Shown: in pieces, positions 17,611 to 28,721 of the stretch | How the letters are laid out: every line of letters starts with the position of its first letter | How positions within the stretch are numbered: the first letter of the stretch is position 1 | Notes under the pieces: generated by a model | What the model was told of the DNA's origin: nothing | The model's input: the letters and a program-made list of their open reading frames with translations, nothing else | Databases searched by the model: none | Position numbers and translations under genes: made by a program | NCBI RefSeq assembly: GCF_002797325.1 | Contig: NZ_KZ454938.1 | Location: 1,872,267 to 1,936,266 of the forward strand | Length of the DNA stretch: 64,000 nt | From: Bacillus sp. FJAT-45037 | GTDB lineage: Bacteria; Bacillota; Bacilli; Bacillales; Bacillaceae_D | Direction: 5' to 3'

Positions 17611-18657
17611 ATGCGTAAACACGTTATTATCGGTCGTAGAGTGTTAAAAACTGGTTTAGCTGTTTTTGTTACAGCTTTCATATGTCATTGGCTAAATCTC
17701 CCTGCAACCTTTGCCGTTATTACTGCCATTGTGACCATTGAACCTACGGCTGTCGATTCATTAAAAAAAGGATTGATCCGACTACCTGCCGCATCCATAG
17801 GAGCGAGCTTTGCCATTTTATTTGATGTAATACTTGGACAATCTGCTCTCACATATTCATTAGTCGCCATGCTAACAATCGTTGCATGTTCGAAATTTAA
17901 ATTAGATACGGGAACTTTAGTCGCTACACTAACAGCTGTCGCAATGATTCCTGGTACCACCGATCATGTCGTTGTTGATTTTTTAACAAGGATGTCAGGT
18001 ACATCAACTGGAATCATCGTGTCTACACTTGTAAATTTCGTGATATTACCACCAAAATTTGGACCTATTCTCGTTGAGAAGGTAGATGCTTTATTTATAA
18101 GAACGGCTACCACATTAAATGAGACAATGCGGCACCTACTTTTCGATAACGAGTATGACCGTACTCATTATTATCGTGAATTATATATACAACTCACAGA
18201 AACGTATAAACTCACACAATATCAGTATGATGAGTGGCGTTATCGAAAATCCAATGAGTTTGAGCGACGTTCATTTGGTTTCTTAAAAAAGAAACTTGAT
18301 TACCTCCACCTTGTCTTATTTCACATTGGAAAATTAAGCCACATACGAATGAACCATCATATAACAAACGAAGAGAAAGAAGCTATGATGGACACTATTC
18401 GTTCCTTTAGTCAGATCATTGAAGATCCGCTACACCAAATGGCCACTAATCATCATTCATTAATGGAAGACATAAAAAAACAACGTGGTCCAAATAGCCT
18501 TAGTGAAGAAACTATGACTATAATTTGTCATGAACTGATCTCATTACATCAAGTAGCTAAAGAACTAGCTAGTATTACTGCTGATGAGCGGCGTTTTTCT
18601 ATTCAAGAAGAATCCTATCCTCGCTATATTTTCAAAGGTGATTTTCAATATGAATGA
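17611..18657 (+). CDS. Aromatic acid exporter family membrane protein (ArAE/FUSC-like)
   Basis: Membrane protein of 348 residues. The first half has about six hydrophobic segments (VLKTGLAVFVTAFICHWL, TFAVITAIVTIEPT and others) with the family block IRLPAASIGASFA. The second half is a soluble helical domain. This layout matches the ArAE_1/DUF939 proteins of Gram-positive bacteria, whose substrates are unproven. The ATG at 17611 follows AAAGGGGTATTTC. It faces away from the deacetylase gene across a 135-nt spacer. Confidence 0.8.
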   Translation: MRKHVIIGRRVLKTGLAVFVTAFICHWLNLPATFAVITAIVTIEPTAVDSLKKGLIRLPAASIGASFAILFDVILGQSALTYSLVAMLTIVACSKFKLDTGTLVATLTAVAMIPGTTDHVVVDFLTRMSGTSTGIIVSTLVNFVILPPKFGPILVEKVDALFIRTATTLNETMRHLLFDNEYDRTHYYRELYIQLTETYKLTQYQYDEWRYRKSNEFERRSFGFLKKKLDYLHLVLFHIGKLSHIRMNHHITNEEKEAMMDTIRSFSQIIEDPLHQMATNHHSLMEDIKKQRGPNSLSEETMTIICHELISLHQVAKELASITADERRFSIQEESYPRYIFKGDFQYE

Positions 18658-18785
18658 GTCGATTTGAATTTGATTTATGAATAAAAACTAAAAAATGTCG
18701 AATCACGCGTTTATCCACTCGTTAAATAGGCTAAAAGATATAAGCCAACATCTATTCTTTACTTTACAGTGACTTATCGTTGTCA

Positions 18786-18811
18786 GTTTAAGTCGAATTA
18801 TGGTAGGTTAA
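18786..18811 (+). promoter_or_regulatory. Possible sigma-B type promoter of the BCCT gene
   Basis: GTTTAA, 14 nt, GGTTAA resembles the general-stress consensus GTTTWW-N12-14-GGGWAW with one mismatch in the -10. It lies about 50 nt upstream of the chosen start. This is a weak consensus call. Confidence 0.3.
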
Positions 18812-18860
18812 AGGTTGTGCTAAAAATACATATATGTTTTTCGAGAAAGGTGGTTTTTCA

Positions 18861-20477
18861 ATGCAAAAAATTACGCCTGTATTTATCATATCTGTGGTAA
18901 TAGCTGTAGCTTTTATTGCATGGGGCATTATCGCACCTCAAAACCTTGAACTAGTGACCAAAACAGTTCAAGGCTTTATTACAGACGAGCTAGGATGGTT
19001 TTACCTCCTTGCGGCAACCGGTTTTTTACTCTTTTCTATCTACTTAATTTTTAGTCCTTACGGTAGAATACGACTAGGGAAGCCTGATGAAAGACCTGAG
19101 TACAATTATTTAACATGGTTTTCCTTCCTATTTACAGCTGGTATGGGTATTGGTTTAGTTTTCTGGGGAGTAGCAGAACCAATGTATCACTTCTTTGACC
19201 CACCTAGTGCAGAATCAGCAACAAACGCTGCAGCAGGGGAAGCGATGCGTTATTCTATCTTCCATTGGGGATTACACCCATGGGCAATCTACTCCGTTGT
19301 TGCTCTAGCGCTTGCTTATTTTAAGTTTAGAAAAGATTCACCTGCTGTTATGAGTGCCATCTTTAGACCTCTAATTGGCGATCGAGTTAATGGCAGCATT
19401 GGGATTATGATTAACGTCCTTGTTGTTTTCGCCACTATCTTTGGTGTTGCTACTTCACTTGGTTTTGGTGCTGCGCAAATCTCAGCTGGGCTTGCTTATT
19501 TAATCCCAGGATTAGGCTCATTTAGTGACATTGGATTGCAATTAATAGTTATCGTCATTGTCACTATCCTGTTTATGATTTCAGCTCAAACTGGACTCAA
19601 TAAAGGGATTCGTATCTTAAGTAAAGTAAATGTTTACTTAGCTGTCCTACTAATGCTTTTTGTGCTATTTTTCGGACCTACAAGTTACATTATGGGGGTA
19701 TTCACTCAAGGTATTGGTAGTTATGTTCAAAATTTAGTCGGAATGAGCTTTAGATTAGATGTCTATAATTCCGAAACCACTTGGGTCGAAGGATGGACGA
19801 TCTTCTATTGGGCTTGGTGGATTTCTTGGGCGCCGTTTGTCGGAACATTTATTGCGCGCGTTTCTAGAGGACGTACGATTAGAGAATTCGTCATTGGTGT
19901 CTTAGCTGTACCTGCTTTATTCGGGGCTTTATGGTTCAGTGTCTTTGGCGGAACAGGAATTTACTTACAACGTGAAGGCATTGCAGATATTATGGGCACA
20001 ATGAGTGATTCAGGTATGGAAGTGGCCTTGTTTGCAGTATTAGAGCAGTTCCCATTAGGACTAATTATGTCAATCATTGCTGTGTTCCTTATTTCATCAT
20101 TCTTTGTCACATCAGCTGACTCAGCAACTATCGTTCTCGGCATGCAAACAACAAACGGTAAGTTAAATCCTCCAAATTCAGTGAAATTCGTTTGGGGTCT
20201 TATCATTTCAGCTATGGCTGCGATCCTTCTAAGTTCACCAGAAGGACTTGGAGCATTGCAGACTGCTGCAATTATTGCCGCCTTACCTTTTACAGTAATT
20301 ATGATCTTTATGATCGTTTCTCTTATGAAATCATTACAAGAAGAGAAAGAGATTTTAGTAACCGATAAAGAACGTATGCGTCAAGAACGCTATGAAATAA
20401 AGCAAGAAAAGGAAGCGTTAAAACAAGAAAAGAATCGATTAAAAGAAGAGAAAGCTTCTTTTAAGAAAAAGGACTAA
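18861..20477 (+). CDS. BCCT family betaine/choline/carnitine transporter with a coiled-coil tail
   Basis: Sodium-coupled osmolyte carrier of 538 residues and about twelve transmembrane helices. Family signatures are MGIGLVFWGVAEPMYHF and WTIFYWAWWISWAPFVGTFI, the latter with the Trp box that binds trimethylammonium substrates. It resembles OpuD-type glycine betaine carriers. The last 50 or so residues are an extra, highly charged tail with Glu/Lys/Gln heptad character (for example RYEIKQEKEALKQEKNRLK); in BetP such a tail senses osmotic stress. The ATG at 18861 has AAAGGTGG seven bases upstream; the frame opens earlier, at 18834. Confidence 0.93.
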   Translation: MQKITPVFIISVVIAVAFIAWGIIAPQNLELVTKTVQGFITDELGWFYLLAATGFLLFSIYLIFSPYGRIRLGKPDERPEYNYLTWFSFLFTAGMGIGLVFWGVAEPMYHFFDPPSAESATNAAAGEAMRYSIFHWGLHPWAIYSVVALALAYFKFRKDSPAVMSAIFRPLIGDRVNGSIGIMINVLVVFATIFGVATSLGFGAAQISAGLAYLIPGLGSFSDIGLQLIVIVIVTILFMISAQTGLNKGIRILSKVNVYLAVLLMLFVLFFGPTSYIMGVFTQGIGSYVQNLVGMSFRLDVYNSETTWVEGWTIFYWAWWISWAPFVGTFIARVSRGRTIREFVIGVLAVPALFGALWFSVFGGTGIYLQREGIADIMGTMSDSGMEVALFAVLEQFPLGLIMSIIAVFLISSFFVTSADSATIVLGMQTTNGKLNPPNSVKFVWGLIISAMAAILLSSPEGLGALQTAAIIAALPFTVIMIFMIVSLMKSLQEEKEILVTDKERMRQERYEIKQEKEALKQEKNRLKEEKASFKKKD

Positions 20478-20490
20478 AAAGATTAATTGA

Positions 20491-20524
20491 AAGAACTTAT
20501 GCATCCCGCATAAGTTCTTTTTTT
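20491..20524 (+). terminator. Terminator of the first BCCT gene
   Basis: AAGAACTTATGC (20491-20502) pairs with GCATAAGTTCTT (20508-20519), followed by a T run. Confidence 0.92.
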
Positions 20525-20659
20525 GTACATTACAAAGAGAAAACGATGTTGCTTTTAGGTTACAATTCGATTACTTATCCAATCTCTTGGTTTGAAGCAT
20601 GCTAGAATGAGGTAACTAATGAATAGATCATATTTATTTAAAGGAAGTGACATACATTC

Positions 20660-21085
20660 ATGGAAAAACTGTTATTTATTTTCATAACGTCTTTATTCAT
20701 GCTAACAGGTTGTGTCTCTCCTACTTCAAGCGTTCACTCAAACCTACCTTCTGAAACAAATACAGAAATGGTTACGATTCTTTTTTCTGACCCTGCTTCT
20801 TATGATAAAGAACACACCTATTATGATGCATTACTTGAGCTTCAAAATAACTACCCTGATCAGATCACATCATTTCAAATCATTGAGGCTGATGACAAAG
20901 ATCCGATCAAGCAATTTGCTGTTGAAACCTTTCCTACAATGTTAATCATCCAAGGAGATAACATTCATTTAAGAATGGAAGGAAATCATGTAAAGGAAGA
21001 TATTGTAGCGAAGCTTCAACAAACTTTTAGATTGCATCAAGGTACGGATGATCCATCTAATTATCATATAAACAAACAGGGATGA
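20660..21085 (+). CDS. Thioredoxin-fold lipoprotein
   Basis: Predicted lipoprotein of 141 residues: signal helix LLFIFITSLFMLTGC with the lipobox MLTGC at about residues 14-18. The mature part fits a thioredoxin-like fold (MVTILFSDPASYDKEH, FAVETFPTMLII with the typical cis-Pro position), but the CxxC active site is absent, so redox activity is unlikely. The role is unknown. The ATG at 20660 is preceded by AAAGGAAGTGACATACATTC with long spacing. It converges on the next gene across a shared terminator. Confidence 0.7.
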   Translation: MEKLLFIFITSLFMLTGCVSPTSSVHSNLPSETNTEMVTILFSDPASYDKEHTYYDALLELQNNYPDQITSFQIIEADDKDPIKQFAVETFPTMLIIQGDNIHLRMEGNHVKEDIVAKLQQTFRLHQGTDDPSNYHINKQG

Positions 21086-21118
21086 ACGCCATTTTTATGG
21101 TGTTCATCCCTGTTTGTT
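21071..21118. terminator. Long bidirectional terminator hairpin
   Basis: A 22-bp stem (21071-21092 with 21097-21118) with a TTTT loop overlaps the 3' end of the lipoprotein gene and touches the stop of the opposing gene. One pairing is G-U. Confidence 0.8.
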
Positions 21119-21420
21119 TATATGATTGGAAACGGTCCAAACGGGCGAGTCTGATAGTATTCATCTAATGCGGTTTCCGTCATCTCTCTCCAGCCGCTGA
21201 AAGTCGTTGTGGATTGAAGAAACTCATCCCATCCCTCTTCTGACTGCTCAAAATCTTTAAGTGTAACGATATTCTTTGTGCTACACTCAATAAACTCTTG
21301 ATAGCTTGTAAATATCGTGTGTTTTTTCATAAATTGATCCGAAAATAAAAGTGGAAGTGGAATATGACTCATTGTTGATAAGGCACCCAGTGTCATTTTT
21401 AAAAGAGATTTTAACTTCAC
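21118..21420 (-). CDS. Hypothetical protein, 100 residues
   Basis: Unrecognised protein. A basic N-terminal helix (LKSLLKMTLGALSTMSHIPLPLLFSDQFMKK read in parts) is followed by an acidic, Trp- and Phe-containing region (SEEGWDEFLQ, TTFSGWREMTETALDEYYQ) and a Pro-rich end, RPFGPFPII. There is no clear signal peptide cleavage site or domain motif. The GTG at 21420 has GAGGTGA at good spacing; a GTG at 21429 lies within that ribosome binding site. It lies between the thioredoxin-like lipoprotein and pdhD. Confidence 0.6.
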   Translation of the reverse strand: MKLKSLLKMTLGALSTMSHIPLPLLFSDQFMKKHTIFTSYQEFIECSTKNIVTLKDFEQSEEGWDEFLQSTTTFSGWREMTETALDEYYQTRPFGPFPII

Positions 21421-21583
21421 CTTTCTCACCTCAATTAGTTAGTAGACTTATTGGAGTACCTTCGGATGTCCGATCAGTTCTGCTTTGTCTTACTATAAAT
21501 CATATTAATCCGAGTTGTCAAATGTGAATTAAATACTAAAAAAAGAACCACTCGGATTATCGAGTAGTTCTTTTATAAAATGA

Positions 21584-22993
21584 TTATTTTACGATATGGA
21601 TTGGTGTACCTAAAGCAACCTCTGCTGCTTCCATAGTGATTTCACCTAATGAAGGATGCGCATGAATAGTAAGAGCGATATCTTCCGCTGTCATACCAGT
21701 TTCAATAGCTAGTCCAAGTTCAGCAATCATATCAGAAGCGTTAGGGCCTGCAATTTGAGCACCGATCACCAGACCATCTTCTTTGCGAGTGATAAGCTTC
21801 ATGAAGCCATCTGTATCGTTAAGAGACAATGCACGACCGTTCGCTGCAAACGGGAATTTAGATGCTAAAGCATCATATCCTGCTTCTTTTGCTTCTTTTT
21901 CGTTGTAACCAACTGAAGCAAGCTCTGGGTCAGAGAATACTACAGCAGGGATAGCTAAGTAATCAATTTCAGACTTTTCACCAGCAATAGCTTCCGCTGC
22001 AATCTTACCTTCGTAAGATGCTTTATGAGCTAACGCAGGACCTTCAATAACGTCACCAATCGCATAGATGTTGCTTACGTTTGTGCGGCATTGCTTGTCT
22101 GTTTTGATTACGCCACGATCTGTCATTTCAATGCCGATTTGCTCAAGACCAAGTTCATCTGTGTTTGCTTTACGTCCAACTGTTACTAGTACGTAATCTG
22201 CTTCAAACACTTCTTCTTTGCCTTTTATTTCAGCTTTCACTGTCACACCGTTGTCTGTTTCTTCAACGCCTTGCGCCATTGCTTCAAAGTGGAATTGAAC
22301 ATTGTTTTTCTTTAACCTGCGTTCAACTAGTTTACCCATCTGCTTTTCAAAACCAGGAAGAATTTGCTTGCCACCCTCTAAAACAACAACTTCTGTACCC
22401 ATATTAGAATAAGCACCGGCAAGCTCAATACCAATGTATCCTCCACCAATTACAACCATCTTTTTAGGTACTTCTTTAAGAGCAAGCGCACCTGTAGAAT
22501 TGATGACGCGATCTGTATATTTAAAGCTAGGAAGTTCAATTGGGCGAGAACCTGTTGCGATGATACAATTTTTGAAATTGTATGTTTGTGAACTTTTCTC
22601 ATCCATAATACGAACTGAGTTCTCAGATGCGAAATACGCTTCACCTTGAACAATCTCAACGTTATTACCTTTTAGAAGGCCTTCCACACCGCCTGTTAAT
22701 TTTTTAACGACAGATGCTTTCCACTCTTGAACTTTTTCAAAGTTTATGGAAACACCTTCTGCAATAATCCCCATATCATCAGAATGCTTCGCATTGTGAT
22801 AACGATGACCTGCTGAGATTAGAGCTTTTGATGGAATACAACCTACATTCAAACATACACCACCAACAGTTCCTTTCTCAACGATTGTTACTTTTTGTCC
22901 GAGTTGGGCTGCACGAATTGCTGCAACGTACCCTCCTGGACCTGAACCTATGACAAGTGTGTCTACTTCATTTGCGAAATCTCCAACAACCAT
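21584..22993 (-). CDS. pdhD: Dihydrolipoyl dehydrogenase (PDH E3)
   Basis: FAD- and NAD-dependent enzyme that reoxidises lipoamide in the pyruvate dehydrogenase complex. Features are the FAD-binding [18 protein letters not shown], the redox-active disulfide [15 protein letters not shown], the NAD-binding [20 protein letters not shown], and the C-terminal His-Glu dyad in [10 protein letters not shown]. The length of 469 is that of B. subtilis PdhD (470). The ATG at 22993 follows GGAGGGG. Only three bases separate it from the end of pdhC. Confidence 0.98.
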   Translation of the reverse strand: MVVGDFANEVDTLVIGSGPGGYVAAIRAAQLGQKVTIVEKGTVGGVCLNVGCIPSKALISAGHRYHNAKHSDDMGIIAEGVSINFEKVQEWKASVVKKLTGGVEGLLKGNNVEIVQGEAYFASENSVRIMDEKSSQTYNFKNCIIATGSRPIELPSFKYTDRVINSTGALALKEVPKKMVVIGGGYIGIELAGAYSNMGTEVVVLEGGKQILPGFEKQMGKLVERRLKKNNVQFHFEAMAQGVEETDNGVTVKAEIKGKEEVFEADYVLVTVGRKANTDELGLEQIGIEMTDRGVIKTDKQCRTNVSNIYAIGDVIEGPALAHKASYEGKIAAEAIAGEKSEIDYLAIPAVVFSDPELASVGYNEKEAKEAGYDALASKFPFAANGRALSLNDTDGFMKLITRKEDGLVIGAQIAGPNASDMIAELGLAIETGMTAEDIALTIHAHPSLGEITMEAAEVALGTPIHIVK

Positions 22994-22996
22994 TCA

Positions 22997-24286
22997 TTAC
23001 CCCTCCATTAATAGTAATTGTGGATCATTTAACAGACGTTTAATGTGGTTTAAAGCATTTTGAGCTGTTACCCCATCAATTAAACGGTGGTCATAGCTAA
23101 TAGAAAGTGCCAACATTGGTGCTGCGACAATCTCGCCATTTTTTACGACTGGCTTCTCTTCAATACGACCAATACCTAGAATAGCGACTTCTGGGTGATT
23201 GATAACTGGTGTAAACCATAGACCACGAGCAGAACCTACATTAGAAATTGTAGCTGATCCACCCTTCATTTCTGCACCACTAAGTTTACCATCACGAGCT
23301 TTAACTGCCAACTCATTAATTTCATCCGCTAGTGCATAGATGGATTTACGATCTGCATCTTTAACGACCGGTACAAATAAACCGTGTTCAGTATCAGCGG
23401 CAATTCCGATGTTGAAGTATTTCTTGTAAACAATCTCTTCGTTCGCATCATCAATAGAAGCGTTAAGAGATGGATACTTACGTAGAGCTGCTGTAAGAGC
23501 CTTAACAACGTATGGTAAGTACGTAAGCTTCGTACCTTGTTCTGCTGCCGTTTCTTTATATTGTTTACGGTGAGCAACTAATGCTGATACTTCGATCTCA
23601 TCCATATGGGTTACGTGAGGAGCTGTGTGTTTCGAGTTAACCATTGCTTTTGCAATTGCTTTACGAACACCTTTGAATGGTACACGCTCTTCAAGTTCTC
23701 CAACTGGAATTGACGTTGGTTCAGACTTTGTAGCTGTTGGTTGCGAAGTCGTTTCTTCAGTTGATGTTTCCGCTTGTGTTTTCTCAGTAGTAGATCCACC
23801 AGTTAAGTGGTTTTCAACATCTTCTTTCAAGATACGACCATTTTTACCGGTACCTGAAACTTGCTTAATGTTAACCCCTTTTTCACGAGCAAACTTACGA
23901 ACAGATGGCATAGAGATGACGCGTGTATCATCATCGTCATCAGACGTCGTTTCAGCTGCAGGAGCTTCCTCTTTTTCAGTTTTTGCAGGCTCAGCTTTTT
24001 CTTCTTTAGGCTCTTCAGCTGGTGCACTTTCCTCTTCAGGGTTCATGTCGCCAGCATCAATTGTAATGAGTACATCCCCAACGATACTTACTGTTCCTTC
24101 TTCAACTTTCACTTCTAAGATTTTACCCTCTACAGGAGATGGGATCTCAACAACCGCTTTATCATTTTGAACTTCAAGAAGAATATCGTCTTCTTTAATT
24201 TCGTCACCAGGTTTAACGAACCATTTTACAATTTCACCTTCGTGAATTCCTTCACCAATGTCAGGCAGTTTAAATTCATATGCCAC
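22997..24286 (-). CDS. pdhC: Dihydrolipoamide acetyltransferase (PDH E2)
   Basis: Core of the PDH complex, 429 residues. In order: one lipoyl domain (residues 1-80, modified Lys in QNDKAVVEI), an Ala/Pro/Glu/Lys-rich linker, an E3-binding domain ([20 protein letters not shown]), a second linker, and the catalytic domain with DHRLIDG near the end. The start is a GTG at 24286 behind AAGGAGGCACTTCAAA; the frame opens further upstream but the product begins [12 protein letters not shown] as in other E2 proteins. A 107-nt spacer with a small hairpin (24341-24366) separates it from pdhB. Confidence 0.97.
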   Translation of the reverse strand: MAYEFKLPDIGEGIHEGEIVKWFVKPGDEIKEDDILLEVQNDKAVVEIPSPVEGKILEVKVEEGTVSIVGDVLITIDAGDMNPEEESAPAEEPKEEKAEPAKTEKEEAPAAETTSDDDDDTRVISMPSVRKFAREKGVNIKQVSGTGKNGRILKEDVENHLTGGSTTEKTQAETSTEETTSQPTATKSEPTSIPVGELEERVPFKGVRKAIAKAMVNSKHTAPHVTHMDEIEVSALVAHRKQYKETAAEQGTKLTYLPYVVKALTAALRKYPSLNASIDDANEEIVYKKYFNIGIAADTEHGLFVPVVKDADRKSIYALADEINELAVKARDGKLSGAEMKGGSATISNVGSARGLWFTPVINHPEVAILGIGRIEEKPVVKNGEIVAAPMLALSISYDHRLIDGVTAQNALNHIKRLLNDPQLLLMEG

Positions 24287-24340
24287 TTTGAAGTGCCTCC
24301 TTTTTATAACCATTTAAATAATGGATAGGTAAATAAGTGA

Positions 24341-24366
24341 AAAGGAAAGATGAATACCTTTCCTTT
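24341..24366 (-). other. Intercistronic hairpin between pdhB and pdhC
   Basis: AAAGGAAAG (24341-24349) pairs with CTTTCCTTT (24358-24366). There is no U tract on the minus strand, so it is more likely an mRNA processing or stability element than a terminator. Confidence 0.4.
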
Positions 24367-24393
24367 CAATTGTTCCATATTGTCATTTTAAAA

Positions 24394-25371
24394 TTAGAAA
24401 TTAACAACTTTTTTAGCTGTTTCAATAATTTCTTGGTAGTCAGGTAACCATGCATCTTCTATTGCAGCGAACGGATAAACCGTATCAGGAGCTGCTACTC
24501 GAAGTACTGGTGCTTCTAAGCTAAGGATTGCACGCTCGGTAATTTCTGCAACAACGTTTGCAGCAATACCCGCTGCTTTTTGAGCTTCTTGAACAACAAT
24601 CGCACGGCTTGTCTTCTTAACAGAAGCAATAATTGTATCAATATCAAGTGGGCTAATTGTCATTAAATCAATAACTTCTGCATCAATTCCTTCTTTTTCA
24701 AGCTCTTCTGCCGCTTTAAGAGAAGAGTGAACCATTGCGCCGTAAGTGATGATCGAAACGTCTTTACCTTCGCGCTTAATGTCTGCTTTACCAAGTTCAA
24801 TTGTGTATTCCTCTTCAGGAACTTCACCACGGAATGAACGGTAAAGTTTCATGTGCTCTAAGTAAACAACAGGATCGTTATCACGAATAGCAGAGATTAA
24901 TAAACCTTTTGCATCATATGGAGTTGACGGAATAACTACTTTCAAACCAGGAGTTTGAGCCATCAATCCTTCTAAGCTATCTGCATGCATTTCAGGTGTT
25001 TTAACGCCGCCACCGAATGGTGCACGAACTGTGATTGGTGCAGATTGTTTACCTGCAGTACGGTAACGTAGACGGTTCATTTGACCTGCAATTGAATCGA
25101 ATACTTCAAAAACAAAACCAAAGAATTGTACTTCCATAACAGGACGGAAACCAGTCAATCCAAGACCGATTGCAAGTCCACCAATACCAGACTCAGCTAG
25201 AGGAGTGTCGAACACGCGCTCTTCTCCGAATTCATTTTGTAAACCTTCAGTCGCACGGAATACTCCACCGTTTTGACCAACGTCTTCTCCAAACACAAGA
25301 ACATCTTCGTTATTCTTAAGCTCATTACGCATTGCATCCGTAATTGCTTGAATCATCGTCATTTGCGCCAT
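24394..25371 (-). CDS. pdhB: Pyruvate dehydrogenase E1 beta subunit
   Basis: Transketolase-fold beta subunit, 325 residues. With PdhA it forms the thiamine diphosphate-dependent E1 component that decarboxylates pyruvate. Typical blocks are [57 protein letters not shown] and the C-terminal [17 protein letters not shown]. The ATG at 25371 lies three bases after the pdhA stop, and its ribosome binding site, AAAGGAG, lies inside the last pdhA codons. The two subunits are therefore translationally linked. Confidence 0.98.
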   Translation of the reverse strand: MAQMTMIQAITDAMRNELKNNEDVLVFGEDVGQNGGVFRATEGLQNEFGEERVFDTPLAESGIGGLAIGLGLTGFRPVMEVQFFGFVFEVFDSIAGQMNRLRYRTAGKQSAPITVRAPFGGGVKTPEMHADSLEGLMAQTPGLKVVIPSTPYDAKGLLISAIRDNDPVVYLEHMKLYRSFRGEVPEEEYTIELGKADIKREGKDVSIITYGAMVHSSLKAAEELEKEGIDAEVIDLMTISPLDIDTIIASVKKTSRAIVVQEAQKAAGIAANVVAEITERAILSLEAPVLRVAAPDTVYPFAAIEDAWLPDYQEIIETAKKVVNF

Positions 25372-25374
25372 CGG

Positions 25375-26460
<1,086 letters not shown>

Positions 26461-26950
26461 CTACCTTCACCATACCTTTCTTTTAGGAAATTCACACAAT
26501 CATGAATGTCATTTTTACATGTACTTGCTTGTTGAGTCATTTCTTCGACAAAACTCTTTATTAGGATACCCATTCATAAGACATACATAACCTACAAATC
26601 AATGTAGTCAACGATTTTCTTCATCAATAAAAAAGGATATAAAGAGATTATGTCTAAATATGTAAGCTTTCACGATTGTTCCAATCCATCCATCTGCCCA
26701 ATCTTCATTTCTGTATCAGTCAGAATAGGAATCCATTAATACAACTTACCTTACTATGATAAGTCTACATCAATCATATTTCATCCGTCAATCCTTTTGT
26801 TTATCGTTTTATTTGCAAAGTTTTTCACAATCAAAAAAACTTTTACAAAAACTGTGTTATACAGAAATATGAATTTCACTAACACAGTTAAACCCTTACA
26901 TAAAACGACAGTTTCCGGCTTGTTAAACAAATAGAAATCTTTTTCCCAAC
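26461..26950. other. Long AT-rich spacer upstream of pdhA
   Basis: About 490 bases without a supportable gene. The only open frame (26781-26966, minus) has no ribosome binding site and low-complexity content. A weak promoter-like pair lies at 26584-26611 on the minus strand. Such a long leader leaves room for regulation of pdh, but I see no riboswitch or attenuator. Confidence 0.5.
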
Positions 26951-26984
26951 AAAAAAAGATGTTCACTCTGTATAGTGAACATCT
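26951..26984 (-). terminator. Terminator of ykyA
   Basis: AGATGTTCACT (26957-26967) pairs with AGTGAACATCT (26974-26984). The A7 run on its left becomes a U tract on the minus strand. The stem contains the last ykyA codons. Confidence 0.9.
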
Positions 26985-27616
26985 AGCTCCGCTTCCTCAT
27001 AAAACGTTCTCTTCGTTTCATTGTAAGTCTGTGTATAACTATTAAATGTCTCTTTTTTTTCATGAACGATTTCGTACTGATCATTGACTCGATCGATCTG
27101 ACCTTGCAGATCTTCCATTGTTAATGTTTCATCCTTTAACATTTCAAATAGAGTTTGATCTTCTTCAATGGCTTTTATGTACTCAGCATAGAGTTCTTCA
27201 TAGCTAGCATAACGTTTCGTCATCTCCGCTTTTAATCGATCGGCTAGTTCTTTTAATTCTTCGCGATCGAGTTCACTAACGACAGAATCAACCTGTTCAA
27301 ACTCTTCCTTACTTTCATTTAAACTTTCTTTCTCTGTTTGAATCAATTCTTCTCTCATAGCGATGGATTCGAGCGCTTGATTAGCTAGCTCTGAGACTTC
27401 CTCAATTTCATCAACACCTAATGCAATAATCTTCTCATAAAGCTGATATTCATTCTCCTCTGCTTCATGAATCAATTGCTGTTGCTCGGCAAATGGTTCT
27501 TCAAGCTCAACCGCCTTTTCTAAATGCTCATACATTGTCTCCGTTGCGCTATTTCCACAACCCACCAATACACTAGTCGCTACTACAAAGCCAATTATTT
27601 TTCTTTTCATAGCCAT
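26963..27616 (-). CDS. ykyA: YkyA-type cell-wall-binding lipoprotein
   Basis: Lipoprotein of 217 residues: the signal IIGFVVATSVLVGC has lipobox VLVGC, and the rest is almost entirely Glu/Lys/Gln-rich helix expected to form coiled coils. It matches the YkyA family, which neighbours pdhA in B. subtilis as here. It is probably anchored to the outer membrane face; a precise function is not known. The ATG at 27616 has AAGGGGGAACTA before it; the frame extends eight codons further without a good site. Confidence 0.88.
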   Translation of the reverse strand: MAMKRKIIGFVVATSVLVGCGNSATETMYEHLEKAVELEEPFAEQQQLIHEAEENEYQLYEKIIALGVDEIEEVSELANQALESIAMREELIQTEKESLNESKEEFEQVDSVVSELDREELKELADRLKAEMTKRYASYEELYAEYIKAIEEDQTLFEMLKDETLTMEDLQGQIDRVNDQYEIVHEKKETFNSYTQTYNETKRTFYEEAELDVHYTE

Positions 27617-27794
27617 TAGTTCCCCCTTACCCCTATACACTTGTCCATTACCACACTAAATGACTCGACAAAAAATAACAAGACTTATCTTCTCGGTGAT
27701 TTGTCATTCTTTTAAAAGTATGACAAATCACCTTTTAATATGTGCATCGAATAAAGATTTTTTAAGTTTATTCTGAAAAATAGGCATCTACCCA

Positions 27795-27822
27795 ACCACA
27801 CTATGGTGTTCTGCATAGAGTA
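27795..27822 (+). promoter_or_regulatory. Sigma-K type promoter of the YjcZ-like gene
   Basis: AC (27795-27796), 17 nt, then CATAGAGTA (27814-27822) fits the mother-cell consensus AC-N16/17-CATANNNTA. The gene starts 53 nt downstream. Confidence 0.55.
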
Positions 27823-27875
27823 GTTAGTGAGTCGCACCCAATGCGATGGCTTTTTACAAAAAAGGAGGAATTCTC

Positions 27876-28061
27876 ATGTACGGATACGGTTATGGTGGCG
27901 GATGTTATGATCCATGTGGATACGGTTATGGTGGTCAGGTAGCAGGTTATAGCGGTAGCGGTGGCGGTTGCGGAAAAGGCTTCGCGTTAATCGTTGTATT
28001 ATTCATCTTATTGATTATCGTGGGCGCTTCTCGCTTTGGCGGGCACGGCGGACACTGCTAA
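27876..28061 (+). CDS. YjcZ-like small sporulation membrane protein
   Basis: Protein of 61 residues. The first half is Gly/Tyr/Cys-rich ([18 protein letters not shown]). One hydrophobic helix follows ([17 protein letters not shown]), then a FGGHGGHC end. This is the usual design of the YjcZ/YtxC-like sporulation peptides of Bacillus. The ATG at 27876 follows AAAAGGAGGAATTCTC, and a sigma-K-type promoter lies upstream, supporting expression late in the mother cell. The exact role is unknown. Confidence 0.82.
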   Translation: MYGYGYGGGCYDPCGYGYGGQVAGYSGSGGGCGKGFALIVVLFILLIIVGASRFGGHGGHC

Positions 28062-28080
28062 TCATTACATGCAAGAGAGT

Positions 28081-28108
28081 GAGTAAGCATTTTCGCTTGC
28101 TCTCTTTT
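28081..28108 (+). terminator. Terminator of the YjcZ-like gene
   Basis: GAGTAAGC pairs with GCTTGCTC across ATTTTC (one G-U pair), followed by TCTTTTG. Confidence 0.7.
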
Positions 28109-28181
28109 GTTTACAAAGAACTTGCTATTTTGTTTCATTCTTTTTAAAGTAATAGTGAGAAACTAAAGGAGTGATACATAT

Positions 28182-28721
28182 ATGCTAACTATGAAGGATG
28201 TCGTCCGTGAAGGACATCCCGTCTTACGTGAGGTAGCACAAGAAGTCCCTCTACCCGCTTCTAAAGAAGATAAAGAAACATTACAAAAGATGTTAGACTT
28301 CGTTATTAATAGTCAAGATCCAGACATCTCTGAAGTATATGATTTACGACCAGGTGTAGGAATCGCTGCCCCTCAGATCGGAATCGCCAAGAGAATGTTC
28401 GCTGTACACGTGGAAGACGATCAAGAAAATCTTTATAGTATGGGATTGTTTAATCCGAAAATTATGAGCCATTCATTAGAGGAAACGCATTTAGAAAGCG
28501 GGGAAGGTTGCTTATCTGTTGATCGTGATGTGACTGGTGTCGTTCCAAGATATGCACGCATCACTGTAAAAGGAACTAATTTAGACGGAGAAGAAGTGAC
28601 CCTGCGATTACGCGGTCTTGTTGCTATTGTGTTCCAACATGAAATGGATCATTTAAACGGGATCATGTTTTACGATCGAATTGAAGCATTCAAAGACCCA
28701 CTAAAAAAAGAATTACCTTAA
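28182..28721 (+). CDS. def: Peptide deformylase (DefB/YkrB type)
   Basis: Metal enzyme of 179 residues that removes formyl groups from nascent proteins. All three motifs are present: GVGIAAPQIG (motif 1), EGCLSV (motif 2 with the Cys ligand) and QHEMDHLNGI (motif 3, HExxH). Length and the insertion before motif 2 fit the Gram-positive type II enzymes. The ATG at 28182 follows AAAGGAGTGATACATAT. It lies between ykyA and ykrA, as in B. subtilis. Confidence 0.97.
   Translation: MLTMKDVVREGHPVLREVAQEVPLPASKEDKETLQKMLDFVINSQDPDISEVYDLRPGVGIAAPQIGIAKRMFAVHVEDDQENLYSMGLFNPKIMSHSLEETHLESGEGCLSVDRDVTGVVPRYARITVKGTNLDGEEVTLRLRGLVAIVFQHEMDHLNGIMFYDRIEAFKDPLKKELP

Noticed and set aside
23625-24170. A 181-codon plus-strand frame opposite pdhC
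   Set aside because: A Ser/Pro-rich shadow of the Ala/Glu/Lys linker codons of PdhC.
26781-26966. A 61-codon minus-strand frame upstream of pdhA
   Set aside because: AT-rich, Phe/Lys/Val-dominated, no ribosome binding site, and it overlaps the ykyA terminator.
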